From contig CAYGCQ010000001.1 of NCBI GenBank assembly GCA_964348455.1, positions 62,001 through 126,000 of the forward strand: 64,000 bases of DNA. Direction: 5' to 3'. Shown piece after piece: positions 42,768 to 50,435 of this stretch; the first letter of the stretch is position 1, and the number at the start of each line of letters is the position of its first letter. The position numbers and the translations under genes are program-made. The DNA is from UBA10133 sp964348455. Its GTDB lineage: Bacteria > Patescibacteriota > Microgenomatia > UBA1400 > MFAQ01. A model generated the notes under the pieces. That model did not search any database. It saw nothing but the letters and a program-made list of their open reading frames with translations, and was not told where the DNA came from.

Positions 42768-44694
42768 AAGCAAAACTTTTATTTTTCTACTTCTAACCAC
42801 CTTATTGGGTGGTGTTCTCAGATTTTGGAAATTGGCCGACTTCCCTGTAGCACCCAACTGGGATGAGGTGAGTCATGGAGTTAATGCCTACTCGATACTC
42901 TTGACCGGAAAAGATGAATGGGGAATTTCATTCCCTCATATTTTTCGAGCATTTGGTGACTACAAACTTCCTTTGTATATTTATCTCTCTACTATCCCAG
43001 TTTGGCTTTTTGGATTAAACGTATTTGCTGTGAGATTCATTTCTGCCTTAGCCGGAACTCTCGCCATCCCCGGAATTTACTTACTAACACGAGAACCCTT
43101 CACAAATAAAGACACATCAAAGGACTCACCTGTCATTCCCGACCAGATCGGGAATCTATATAAAGACCTTCCGCTCCTCTCTGCCCTCCTTCTTGCCATC
43201 TCTCCATGGCACTTCTTCATTTCTCGTCCCGCTCTGGAAGCCAATCTATCACTTACCCTAATAATTTTCGGCTTTTATTTCTTATTACGATTTTTGAAGC
43301 AAAATCAACCTGTCATCCCGACCGCAGTGGAGGGATCTCAAACCACAAAAAAATCTTTATCTCGAAAGATTTCTCTTCTCCCCGCGGTCCTACTTCTTGG
43401 TCTTTCCCTCCACACTTACAACACCGCCCGCGTCTTCGTCCCATTAATGGTTATCACAACACTTTTAATCTATAAAGAAAAATTTCTATCTAACATTCGT
43501 CATTCCGGGCTTGACCCGGAATCCATCCGGAAACAAAAAAATTTAAATAGATTCCTAATCAGGGTCTCCCAGTCGCTACGATCGGGAATGACAAGTAATA
43601 TTTTTGCACTGCTCCTGGTAGTTATTTTCTCCGGCCTCGTCATCTTTCAAGTCTTCGTTGGAGAGGGCACAGCCCGCTACGAAAAATTAAAGATTTTATC
43701 GCCAGCTGCCGTTTTTCAAATAGGGGAAAGTCGAGCTAATAGCCAGCTAGCACCTCTATTTGCCAAGCTGATTCATAATCGACCTGTTTTCTTTGTTGGC
43801 ACCGCACTCAGAAATTACATAGGGTATTTCACTCCCGATTTTTTCTCTCAGAAATGGGGAGCCCAGTTCCAGTTTGCAATTCCGGATCAGAACCTTTTGA
43901 CTCTTCCTGTATTCCTCTTGGCCTTTCTCGGCTTCTTCTCTTTCCTTAGACGAATCAACCCCCTTACGAATCATAAAATCATAAGTCATTCCCGACCTGA
44001 TCGGGAATCTATACAAATGAATTCCATCAAATCCTTTCAGTTTCTTTATTCCTGGCTCTTACTATCCCCGATAGCAGCGTCTCTCACTATAGATCCACCA
44101 CAAGCCCTTCGCCCAAATCCCATGATCCCAGCCCTGATCATTTTTGCTGCACTGGGTTTTTACCGGCTTTTAAGTCTCGTTGGGTCCAAATGGAAAACAA
44201 CAATCTCTGTCCTTCTTGCCTTGTGGATATCTATTTCTTTCGGTTTTTATCTCAAGAATTACTTCGGTGATTATTCTCAAAAGTATTCTTCTTCATGGCA
44301 ACATAGCTACGCTGAAGTAATGGATTACGTTAAAGATCACCAATCTGAATACGACAAAATTTTTATAACCAAGCGCTTAGGCGAACCTCACATTTTCTAT
44401 GCTTTTTACACCAAGTTAAATCCGGAACTGCTTCAGCTAGGGGGTGACAATATCCGTTTTGAGAAGTCTGACTGGTTCTGGACAGATAAGATAGATAACA
44501 TCTATTTTGTAAACGATTGGCAAATCCCAACTACCGGTATAAAAACTCTGCCATTAGAAAGTGGCGGTCAAATTCCCACCCAGAGAAGTCTCCTTATAAC
44601 TTCTCCGGAACATGTACCGGTCAACGCTCATGTCATAAAAACAGTCAATTTCTTAGATGGTACTCCAGCGTTTATAATTACTTCTGTCCCATGA
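42751..44694 (+). CDS. PMT-like GT-C glycosyltransferase, array member 4, five repeats
   Basis: 647 residues from the ATG at 42751; a GTG at 42736 is possible but adds only NQYF-type residues. NWDEVSHGVNAYSILLTGKDEWG (D38-E39) and FRAFGDYKLPLYIYLSTIPVWLFG are the catalytic loop blocks. Five repeats are translated in frame: near residue 128 (VIPDQIGNLYK), 188 (VIPTAVEGS), 250 (HSGLDPES), 267 (an inverted copy, VSQSLRSGMTS) and 412 (SHSRPDRES). Together they add some 80 residues compared with neighbours of 565-577. All lie in predicted loops. The gene overlaps the next by ATGA. Confidence 0.85.
   Translation: MKSIFKSKTFIFLLLTTLLGGVLRFWKLADFPVAPNWDEVSHGVNAYSILLTGKDEWGISFPHIFRAFGDYKLPLYIYLSTIPVWLFGLNVFAVRFISALAGTLAIPGIYLLTREPFTNKDTSKDSPVIPDQIGNLYKDLPLLSALLLAISPWHFFISRPALEANLSLTLIIFGFYFLLRFLKQNQPVIPTAVEGSQTTKKSLSRKISLLPAVLLLGLSLHTYNTARVFVPLMVITTLLIYKEKFLSNIRHSGLDPESIRKQKNLNRFLIRVSQSLRSGMTSNIFALLLVVIFSGLVIFQVFVGEGTARYEKLKILSPAAVFQIGESRANSQLAPLFAKLIHNRPVFFVGTALRNYIGYFTPDFFSQKWGAQFQFAIPDQNLLTLPVFLLAFLGFFSFLRRINPLTNHKIISHSRPDRESIQMNSIKSFQFLYSWLLLSPIAASLTIDPPQALRPNPMIPALIIFAALGFYRLLSLVGSKWKTTISVLLALWISISFGFYLKNYFGDYSQKYSSSWQHSYAEVMDYVKDHQSEYDKIFITKRLGEPHIFYAFYTKLNPELLQLGGDNIRFEKSDWFWTDKIDNIYFVNDWQIPTTGIKTLPLESGGQIPTQRSLLITSPEHVPVNAHVIKTVNFLDGTPAFIITSVP
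43132..43160 (+). repeat. In-frame palindromic repeat
   Basis: GTCATTCCCGACCAGATCGG... ending GAATCTATA; one base differs from the usual CCTGATC centre, making the peptide VIPDQIGN. Confidence 0.9.
43312..43338 (+). repeat. In-frame GTCATCCCGACCG-family repeat
   Basis: GTCATCCCGACCGCAGTGGA... ending GGGATCTC, translated as VIPTAVEGS. Confidence 0.85.
43499..43592 (+). repeat. Two in-frame repeats in opposite orientation
   Basis: 43499-43527 is GTCATTCCGGGCTTGACCCG in the usual direction. 43549-43592 is the only solo inverted copy found: it opens AGATTCC, contains nested GGGTCTCCCAGTCGCT and ends GATCGGGAATGAC. It is translated as FLIRVSQSLRSGMT. Confidence 0.85.
43985..44013 (+). repeat. 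In-frame palindromic repeat (HSRPDRES frame)
   Basis: GTCATTCCCGACCTGATCGG... ending GAATCTATA inside the gene 42751-44694. Confidence 0.9.
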
Positions 44695-46415
44695 AGAAAT
44701 ACACCATACTGATTGTTGCTCTGGTTCTAGGTACATTCCTTCGGCTGTGGCAGTTGTCTGCAGTTCCAAATGGATTGACCTGGGACGAAGCAGCTATTGG
44801 CTACAATGCTTTTTCGATTCTAAAGACCGGTCGAGATGAGCATGGCGCATTCTTACCACTTATCTTCAAAAGTTTTGGGGATTACAAGCCAGGCGCATAT
44901 ATTTACCTCACTGTTCCCTCAGTCGCTATATTTGGCTTGAATGAATTCGCTGTGCGCTTTCCATCTGCTCTTGCCGGCATTCTGGGCATATTGGGCATTT
45001 ACCTTCTCACCAATGAAATATTCTCAAATAAGTCTAAATCAAAATCAAAATCAAAAAACAATGTCATTCCCGACCTGATCGGGAATCTATATAAATCAAA
45101 TTCAACTTTTAATTTAGGGTCTTTCGCCGCTCTTGCCTTCGCCATTTCTCCCTGGTCTGTTCACTTTAGCCATGGATCTTGGGAGGTGAATGTTTTCTCC
45201 ACTTTGACAATTTTTGCACTCTACTACTTCTTGAGATTTATAAAAAATAAATCATCTCTATACCCATCACTTCTTTTGGCTTGTTTGTCACTGGCCATGT
45301 ATCAAGCTGCCAAGCTTCTTACACCTCTAGTATTCCTTCTATTTGTCATAATTTACTGGAAAGAATTTTGGTTGGAATTTAAGAAATATCTCAATCCAAG
45401 AAAACTGTTATTAGTATTACCCTTTGTACTATTTGGCTTATTTATCTTTTTTGGATCTATCTTTGGTAGTGCTGGTAATAGACTTAGTACTCTTAGTATC
45501 TTTAACTACAAGCCAAATCTCGCAGAAAAAGCACTGCCAATAGACGGGCCAAATTCATTTGCTACTCCCATATTTCATAATCAGACCCAGTTGTCCACCT
45601 CACTAGTGATCTCCCGCTACATCTATCATTTTTCTCCGGAAGTCCTACTTTATGAGGGTCCGATAATCTCTGAAAGGGGACACATCCCTGGCCTTGGAGT
45701 TTTGAACCCTCTCGAATTTATTTGGCTTGTGTTTGGATTCATCTGGCTCGCTCGTCAAATTTTTCCAGGCAGTCATGACTCACCAAGTAAGCCCACTCTT
45801 TTAATCCTTGGACTATTGTTTATCGCCCCGATACCCGCTTCGCTGACTTTGGCCGAATTTTCAACCGTTCGCGCGCTATTTATGTTAGTTCCACTTGCCA
45901 TAATTTCCGGTATTGGTATGGCCTATTCGATTCAGCAATTAAAATACTTTGCAGTTCCCATAGTTATCTTGTATGGTTTGGTCACCGTTTACACTTTTGA
46001 TGTCTACTTTTTTCACAGCCAAACAGCTTTTGCAAAAGAATTTAATTATGGATACAAACAAGTAGTTGGATTAATCAAAGAAAATCCAACCAAAAGAGTT
46101 GTGTTTACTGATGTCTTCGGTCAGCCATATATTTATTATCTCTTTTATACCGCTTACGATCCCGATACATATCAAAAAAACAATGGCTTTATAGACGGAG
46201 GACTTGATGTGGGAAAAGTTGATAAAGTCGCCAACGTAGAGTTCCATCAATTTAATTCCGATGACATGAATACTGGTAAGGACACTCTCTTTATCGGGAG
46301 TGAGGGTAATATCAATAACCAGTTCGACATAGCCGGGTCAAACGTGTCTCTTTTTCGCCAATTTGAAACTCCTGATCTAAAAATCTTATTTAGAGTCATT
46401 AAAACTAAACAATGA
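44691..46415 (+). CDS. PMT-like GT-C glycosyltransferase, array member 5
   Basis: 574 residues from the ATG at 44691, which overlaps the preceding stop; a much longer upstream frame is only a shadow inside the previous gene. GLTWDEAAIGYNAFSILKTGRDEHG (D32-E33) and FKSFGDYKPGAYIYLTVPSVAIFGLNEFAVRFPSALAG are the loop blocks. A low-complexity KSKSKSKSK stretch is followed by a palindromic repeat (45063-45091, VIPDLIGNLYK near residue 125) in the loop before FAALAFAISPWSVHFSHGSWE. The C-terminal outer domain spans about 445-574. Confidence 0.87.
   Translation: MKKYTILIVALVLGTFLRLWQLSAVPNGLTWDEAAIGYNAFSILKTGRDEHGAFLPLIFKSFGDYKPGAYIYLTVPSVAIFGLNEFAVRFPSALAGILGILGIYLLTNEIFSNKSKSKSKSKNNVIPDLIGNLYKSNSTFNLGSFAALAFAISPWSVHFSHGSWEVNVFSTLTIFALYYFLRFIKNKSSLYPSLLLACLSLAMYQAAKLLTPLVFLLFVIIYWKEFWLEFKKYLNPRKLLLVLPFVLFGLFIFFGSIFGSAGNRLSTLSIFNYKPNLAEKALPIDGPNSFATPIFHNQTQLSTSLVISRYIYHFSPEVLLYEGPIISERGHIPGLGVLNPLEFIWLVFGFIWLARQIFPGSHDSPSKPTLLILGLLFIAPIPASLTLAEFSTVRALFMLVPLAIISGIGMAYSIQQLKYFAVPIVILYGLVTVYTFDVYFFHSQTAFAKEFNYGYKQVVGLIKENPTKRVVFTDVFGQPYIYYLFYTAYDPDTYQKNNGFIDGGLDVGKVDKVANVEFHQFNSDDMNTGKDTLFIGSEGNINNQFDIAGSNVSLFRQFETPDLKILFRVIKTKQ
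45063..45091 (+). repeat. In-frame palindromic repeat (VIPDLIGN frame)
   Basis: GTCATTCCCGACCTGATCGG... ending GAATCTATA, near codon 125 of the gene 44691-46415. Confidence 0.9.
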
Positions 46416-48262
46416 AATCAACTGTCATTCCGGGCTTGACCCGGAATCTATACAAATTTATTCCTATTATTCTTGTCTTGCTATTAGCTGCCTTTCTAAG
46501 ATTAATCTCTCTGGACAAATTTCCGGCTGGTTTAAACGCAGATGAAGCCGCGATTGGGTACAACGCTTGGTCTTTGATCCAGACAGGTAAAGATGAACAT
46601 TCTATGTCTTGGCCATTAGTATTTAGATCTTTCGATGACTACAAGCCTCCAGTTTATTTTTATCTTGTCCTCCCATTCGTAAAATTTTTAGGACTGAATG
46701 TCTGGTCTGTCCGTCTTCCCTCAGCACTAGACGGTATTGCCTCTGTCTACCTCCTTTACTTAGTTGTCATTCTTTTATTCAAAAAAACAAATTCCACTAA
46801 CAATCATGTCATCCTCGCGAAGGCGGGGATCCATCCGGATCACAATTCTTCTGATTTAGAATGTGACACAAAGACATATCGATTTGCCCTCCTCTCCGCC
46901 CTCCTTCTCGCTATTTCTCCTTGGCATCTTCAGTTCTCTCGGGGAGGATGGGAGGTAAACGCAGCACTCTTTTTTATCCTTTTGGGGATTTGGTCTTTCT
47001 TCAAGGGCTTGGAAAAGCCAAAATATTTTTATCTCTTTGTCATTTCTATGGCCGTCAGCCTCTACACATATCACTCCGCCCGCATCATCTCTCCCTTACT
47101 TGCCCTCACTCTCGTCATCCTCTTCTGGAAACAACTCTTCCCAATATCATTACCCAAAGTCCATCGTGTCATTCCCGACCTGATCGGGAATCTATATAAA
47201 TCTACCGCTTCAAAAACCTGTCTCATCGCCTGTCTTCTCGGCCTCCTCCTCTCCCTCCCTCTCGCCGGCCAGCTTCTATCCAAAGAAGGTCAATCGCGTT
47301 TTTCAGGAGTTTCTGTTTTTTCAGATACCGGTCCACTCTGGCAAGCACTGGAACAGCGTAGAGCTCACACCCCTGAAACTATTTTTATCAAATCTATTCA
47401 CAACCAATATCTTTCCTACGGACTAAGATTTGTCAAAAATTATTTATCTCACTTTTCACCACGCTTTCTATTTGTTACCGGAGACGAGATTGCTCGTAGT
47501 AAAGTGCCTGGTATGGGGCAGACTTATTTGTTCTTGATACCATTTTATTTTCTAGGACTTTACTCCTTACTGAAACTAGATTCGAAGGGTAAAAAACTTA
47601 TTTTTATTTGGTTCTTGATAGCGCCATTGGCTGCTGCTCTAACTTTTCAGTCACCTCATGCCCTACGCTCTCAGAACATGGTAGTGCCTCTATCGGTAAT
47701 CTCTGCGCTTGGACTTTCAGTATTTATAAACCTGCTTCTAAGAGTAAATAAGAAATGGCTCACTATTACGATTTCAACTTTACTATTTCTTTCTGGCACC
47801 TACTCCGTCGCTCGGTATCTACATCTATACTATGTTCATTACCCCAAAGAGCTCCCCTTTGCTTGGCAATTCGGTTTTGATCAAGTCGCTGCTTATACCA
47901 ACGACAACTATGATAATTATGACCGTATCTTAATTTCCGATCGTTATGATCAGCCCTACATACTTATGGCCTTTTTCCTAAAATATCCACCTGAAGTGCT
48001 CCAAAAAGAACTTGTCATGACCCCTCGCGATAAGTTTGGTTTCTCCACGGTCAGAAAGTTCGGAAAGTTTGAATTCCGATCAATTGACTATGGTCAAGAT
48101 AAGTTGCTTCCAAATACCCTTATAATGGCCGCAGACGAGGCCGTCGATGATGAAGCCGTAATCCATATTATCAACGACCCCGCCGGAATCCCAATGTACA
48201 AATTCATCTCGACAGAACCTGTTTTAAAAATTGATCTACCTATCACTGCCAAAGAAAAATAA
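46412..48262 (+). CDS. PMT-like GT-C glycosyltransferase, array member 6, three repeats
   Basis: 616 residues, ATGA overlap with the previous gene. A repeat begins at codon 5 (VIPGLTRNLYK), directly before the first membrane helix. GLNADEAAIGYNAWSLIQTGKDEHS (D44-E45) and FRSFDDYKPPVYFYLVLPFVKFLG are the catalytic loop blocks. A second repeat (VILAKAGIHP, near 133) lies in the loop before LLSALLLAISPWHLQFSRGGWEVN, and a third (VIPDLIGNLYK, near 253) in the next cytoplasmic loop. FIKSIHNQYLSYGLRFVKNYLSHFSPRFLF is the outer HN loop. It ends the array. Confidence 0.87.
   Translation: MKSTVIPGLTRNLYKFIPIILVLLLAAFLRLISLDKFPAGLNADEAAIGYNAWSLIQTGKDEHSMSWPLVFRSFDDYKPPVYFYLVLPFVKFLGLNVWSVRLPSALDGIASVYLLYLVVILLFKKTNSTNNHVILAKAGIHPDHNSSDLECDTKTYRFALLSALLLAISPWHLQFSRGGWEVNAALFFILLGIWSFFKGLEKPKYFYLFVISMAVSLYTYHSARIISPLLALTLVILFWKQLFPISLPKVHRVIPDLIGNLYKSTASKTCLIACLLGLLLSLPLAGQLLSKEGQSRFSGVSVFSDTGPLWQALEQRRAHTPETIFIKSIHNQYLSYGLRFVKNYLSHFSPRFLFVTGDEIARSKVPGMGQTYLFLIPFYFLGLYSLLKLDSKGKKLIFIWFLIAPLAAALTFQSPHALRSQNMVVPLSVISALGLSVFINLLLRVNKKWLTITISTLLFLSGTYSVARYLHLYYVHYPKELPFAWQFGFDQVAAYTNDNYDNYDRILISDRYDQPYILMAFFLKYPPEVLQKELVMTPRDKFGFSTVRKFGKFEFRSIDYGQDKLLPNTLIMAADEAVDDEAVIHIINDPAGIPMYKFISTEPVLKIDLPITAKEK
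46424..46455 (+). repeat. In-frame palindromic repeat at a gene start
   Basis: GTCATTCCGGGCTTGACCCG... ending GAATCTATACAAA, codons 5-15 of the gene 46412-48262. Confidence 0.9.
46808..46835 (+). repeat. In-frame palindromic repeat
   Basis: GTCATCCTCGCGAAGGCGGG... ending GATCCATC, translated as VILAKAGIH. Confidence 0.9.
47168..47196 (+). repeat. In-frame palindromic repeat (VIPDLIGN frame)
   Basis: GTCATTCCCGACCTGATCGG... ending GAATCTATA inside the gene 46412-48262. Confidence 0.9.
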
Positions 48263-48264
48263 AC

Positions 48265-48534
48265 GTCATTCCTGCGCAGGAATGACGCTGGTACCCGAAG
48301 GGGGAAATCCATCAAATCAATTTCATCCCCTTTCGTCATTGCGAGTTTCGTAACCGATCCCAGAGTCGCCTCAGGAGACACCGAAGCAATCTCACTCCAC
48401 CCTTGTCATTCTGAACTTGATTCAGAATCCATCCCCTCATCTCACACAAACAATCTCACTCCACACACCACACCACACGTCATGGGGTTAATCCGCCGTG
48501 GCGGAAGTTTTGGTATTCCGAACCGAAGCAATCT
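48265..48534 (+). repeat. Intergenic cluster of four palindromic repeats
   Basis: 48265-48313 (GTCATTCCTGCGCAGGAATG with nested ACGCTGGTACCCGAAGGGGG), 48335-48393 (GTCATTGCGAGTTTCG with nested CAGAGTCGCCTCAGGAGACA), 48405-48433 (GTCATTCTGAACTTGATTCA) and 48479-48534 (GTCATGGGG with nested CCGCCGTGGCGG, ending GAAGCAATCT). All face the same way. No other gene is seen in this 288-bp gap. Confidence 0.88.
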
Positions 48535-48550
48535 ATAATATAAATATTCA

Positions 48551-49432
48551 ATGAAAGCCACTCGTCAAACAATCTCCGTCACTATGGCCTCGTACAACAA
48601 CGAGGATAGTATTGCCGACACTCTCAATTCCGTCAAAGGCTGGGTTGATGAGATCATCGTAGTCGATGGCACCTCTTCCGACAAGACTGCAGAGATTGCC
48701 AAGAAAATGGGAGCCAGGGTCATGATAAGAGAGAACAACCCTATCTTCCACATTCAAAAGAGAATAGCAAATGATGCTGCCAAATCGGACTGGATTCTTC
48801 AACTCGACACAGACGAAGTGGTAACTCCTGAAATGAAAAAAGAAATTATTGGTATCCTGGAAGGCCGATACTTCGGTTATAACTGGTGGATCTCACCTCT
48901 TAAACTTTCGTTAAATAAAATTTATAAAATCTTCCCCGAACCAAAACTTTTGCATTCACCTGCATCAGCCTACTGGTTACCACGCAAAAATTATTTTCTC
49001 AAAGGCACTCTGATGCACTCCGGCCAATATCCAGATCCGGTAATTAGATTATTTCAAAAAGGAAAGGCCGAGCTGCCGGGCAAAGATGTCCACGAACAAA
49101 TGGTAGTTAAAGGCGTTACTGGCTGGTTGAGGTCAAATCTCGATCACTTTGGAACCCCAAACTTTTCCAGATACCTTATCAGAGAAGATCGCTACTCAAG
49201 TTTGAACGCCCATCAGCTGAAAGAAAAAGGTCTAAAAATAAACATCTTGAATACGATAAATTATTTATTCTTCAAGCCTCTTGGAACTTTTTGCAGTCTA
49301 TACTTCCGTTACCGGGGTTTCTTGGATGGCTTTCCTGGTTTTGTTTTTGCTCTCTACTCCGGACTTCATCACGCTTTCTCATACATGAAACTCTGGGAAT
49401 TATATAAAGACATTGACTATGGAACCCATTAA
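48551..49432 (+). CDS. GT2 glycosyltransferase, WaaE-like
   Basis: 293 residues. QTISVTMASYNNEDSIADTL, DEIIVVDGTSSDKTAEIA, KRIANDAAKSDWILQLDTDEVV, and the later GKDVHEQMVV form the WaaE-like GT2 series; LDTDE carries the metal-binding Asp residues. A hydrophobic stretch near 235-275 may dip into the membrane. It is a paralogue of the genes at 19454 and 21671. A palindromic repeat lies 16 bp before the ATG. It overlaps the GT4 gene by 14 bp. Confidence 0.87.
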   Translation: MKATRQTISVTMASYNNEDSIADTLNSVKGWVDEIIVVDGTSSDKTAEIAKKMGARVMIRENNPIFHIQKRIANDAAKSDWILQLDTDEVVTPEMKKEIIGILEGRYFGYNWWISPLKLSLNKIYKIFPEPKLLHSPASAYWLPRKNYFLKGTLMHSGQYPDPVIRLFQKGKAELPGKDVHEQMVVKGVTGWLRSNLDHFGTPNFSRYLIREDRYSSLNAHQLKEKGLKINILNTINYLFFKPLGTFCSLYFRYRGFLDGFPGFVFALYSGLHHAFSYMKLWELYKDIDYGTH

Positions 49433-50435
49433 AGTATTTATTAACAGCGGTGGCCACTCTGCCGGAAGAGGAGTCGGGGTCTATGCCGACAATCTCTCCA
49501 AGTCACTAACTAAGTTTCCGGAAATTATATTAACGGATAAAAATCCGGACATTATTCACTACCCATTCTTTGATCTTTTTTATCCTACTCTCAAAATAAA
49601 AAAAGAAAAACCAACTGTAGTAACCATTCACGATCTTACACCTCTGGTAATGTCGGATAGATATCCAAGAGGCGTCATGGGTACCATTAATCTGCTTAGG
49701 CAGTGGTATTCACTTCGCTCTGTCGCTGCCATTATCACCGATTCAAATAATTCGAAGCAGGATATCGAGAAATATTTTAGAATTTCCCCGGAAAAAATAT
49801 TCGTCACCCCTCTTGCAGTAGGGGATAGTTACAAGGTTAAACCAAGCCCTGCCAAGATTGCCGAGGTGAAAAAGAAATACAACTTGCCGAACAAATTTGT
49901 CTTCACCATTTCTTCTGGTCCGAACCCAAACAAGAATCTACCATCACTGGCTGAGGTAACTGATCGACTAGGTGTCCCCCTCGTAATTGTTGGAAAAAAC
50001 ATGATTCAGGAAATAGTAAAGCCTGTTCACCCAGAGCTAATCGACCTCGTAAGGCTTCAGGTGTATAACCACATTAATATTCTAGGAGCCATTCCAAACG
50101 AAGACGTAAACGCCATATTCCACCTCGCCTCTCTTTACGTTCAACCATCTTACTACGAAGGGTTTGGCTTACCACTACTGGAAGCCATGACAAAAGGCTG
50201 TTTAATAGCTTCTTCAAACACTTCCAGCTCTCCTGAGATCTATCATGAGGGGGCCATCACCTTCAATCCCCGAAAATTAAAATCCATGGAGAAAGCGATT
50301 CAAAAAGCACTCAGTCTTTCGCCAAAACAAAAAGCCCACCAAATTGAAATGGCAAGAGAGCGCTCCAGAGACTTTACCTGGGCCAAAACCGCCAAACAAA
50401 CTCTCGAAGTCTACAAAAAGGTAGGCTCTCTATAA
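49419..50435 (+). CDS. GT4 glycosyltransferase
   Basis: 338 residues from the ATG at 49419, within the end of the previous gene. The GT-B fold is clear: an N-terminal INSGGHSAGRGVGVYADNL acceptor loop, VTIHDLTPLVMSDRYP, then TDSNNSKQDIEKYF, the donor-side FTISSGPNPNKNL and the EX7E motif in EGFGLPLLEAMTKG. This resembles mannosyl- or glucosyltransferases of surface polysaccharide clusters. It converges with the minus-strand gene at 50430, sharing 6 bp. Confidence 0.9.
   Translation: MEPIKVFINSGGHSAGRGVGVYADNLSKSLTKFPEIILTDKNPDIIHYPFFDLFYPTLKIKKEKPTVVTIHDLTPLVMSDRYPRGVMGTINLLRQWYSLRSVAAIITDSNNSKQDIEKYFRISPEKIFVTPLAVGDSYKVKPSPAKIAEVKKKYNLPNKFVFTISSGPNPNKNLPSLAEVTDRLGVPLVIVGKNMIQEIVKPVHPELIDLVRLQVYNHINILGAIPNEDVNAIFHLASLYVQPSYYEGFGLPLLEAMTKGCLIASSNTSSSPEIYHEGAITFNPRKLKSMEKAIQKALSLSPKQKAHQIEMARERSRDFTWAKTAKQTLEVYKKVGSL

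Noticed and set aside
44517..44690. Upstream extension of the PMT gene at 44691
   Set aside because: It lies wholly inside the preceding gene in another frame, lacks membrane character and would add a cysteine-rich N-terminus not seen in paralogues; ATGA coupling at 44691 is the better start.
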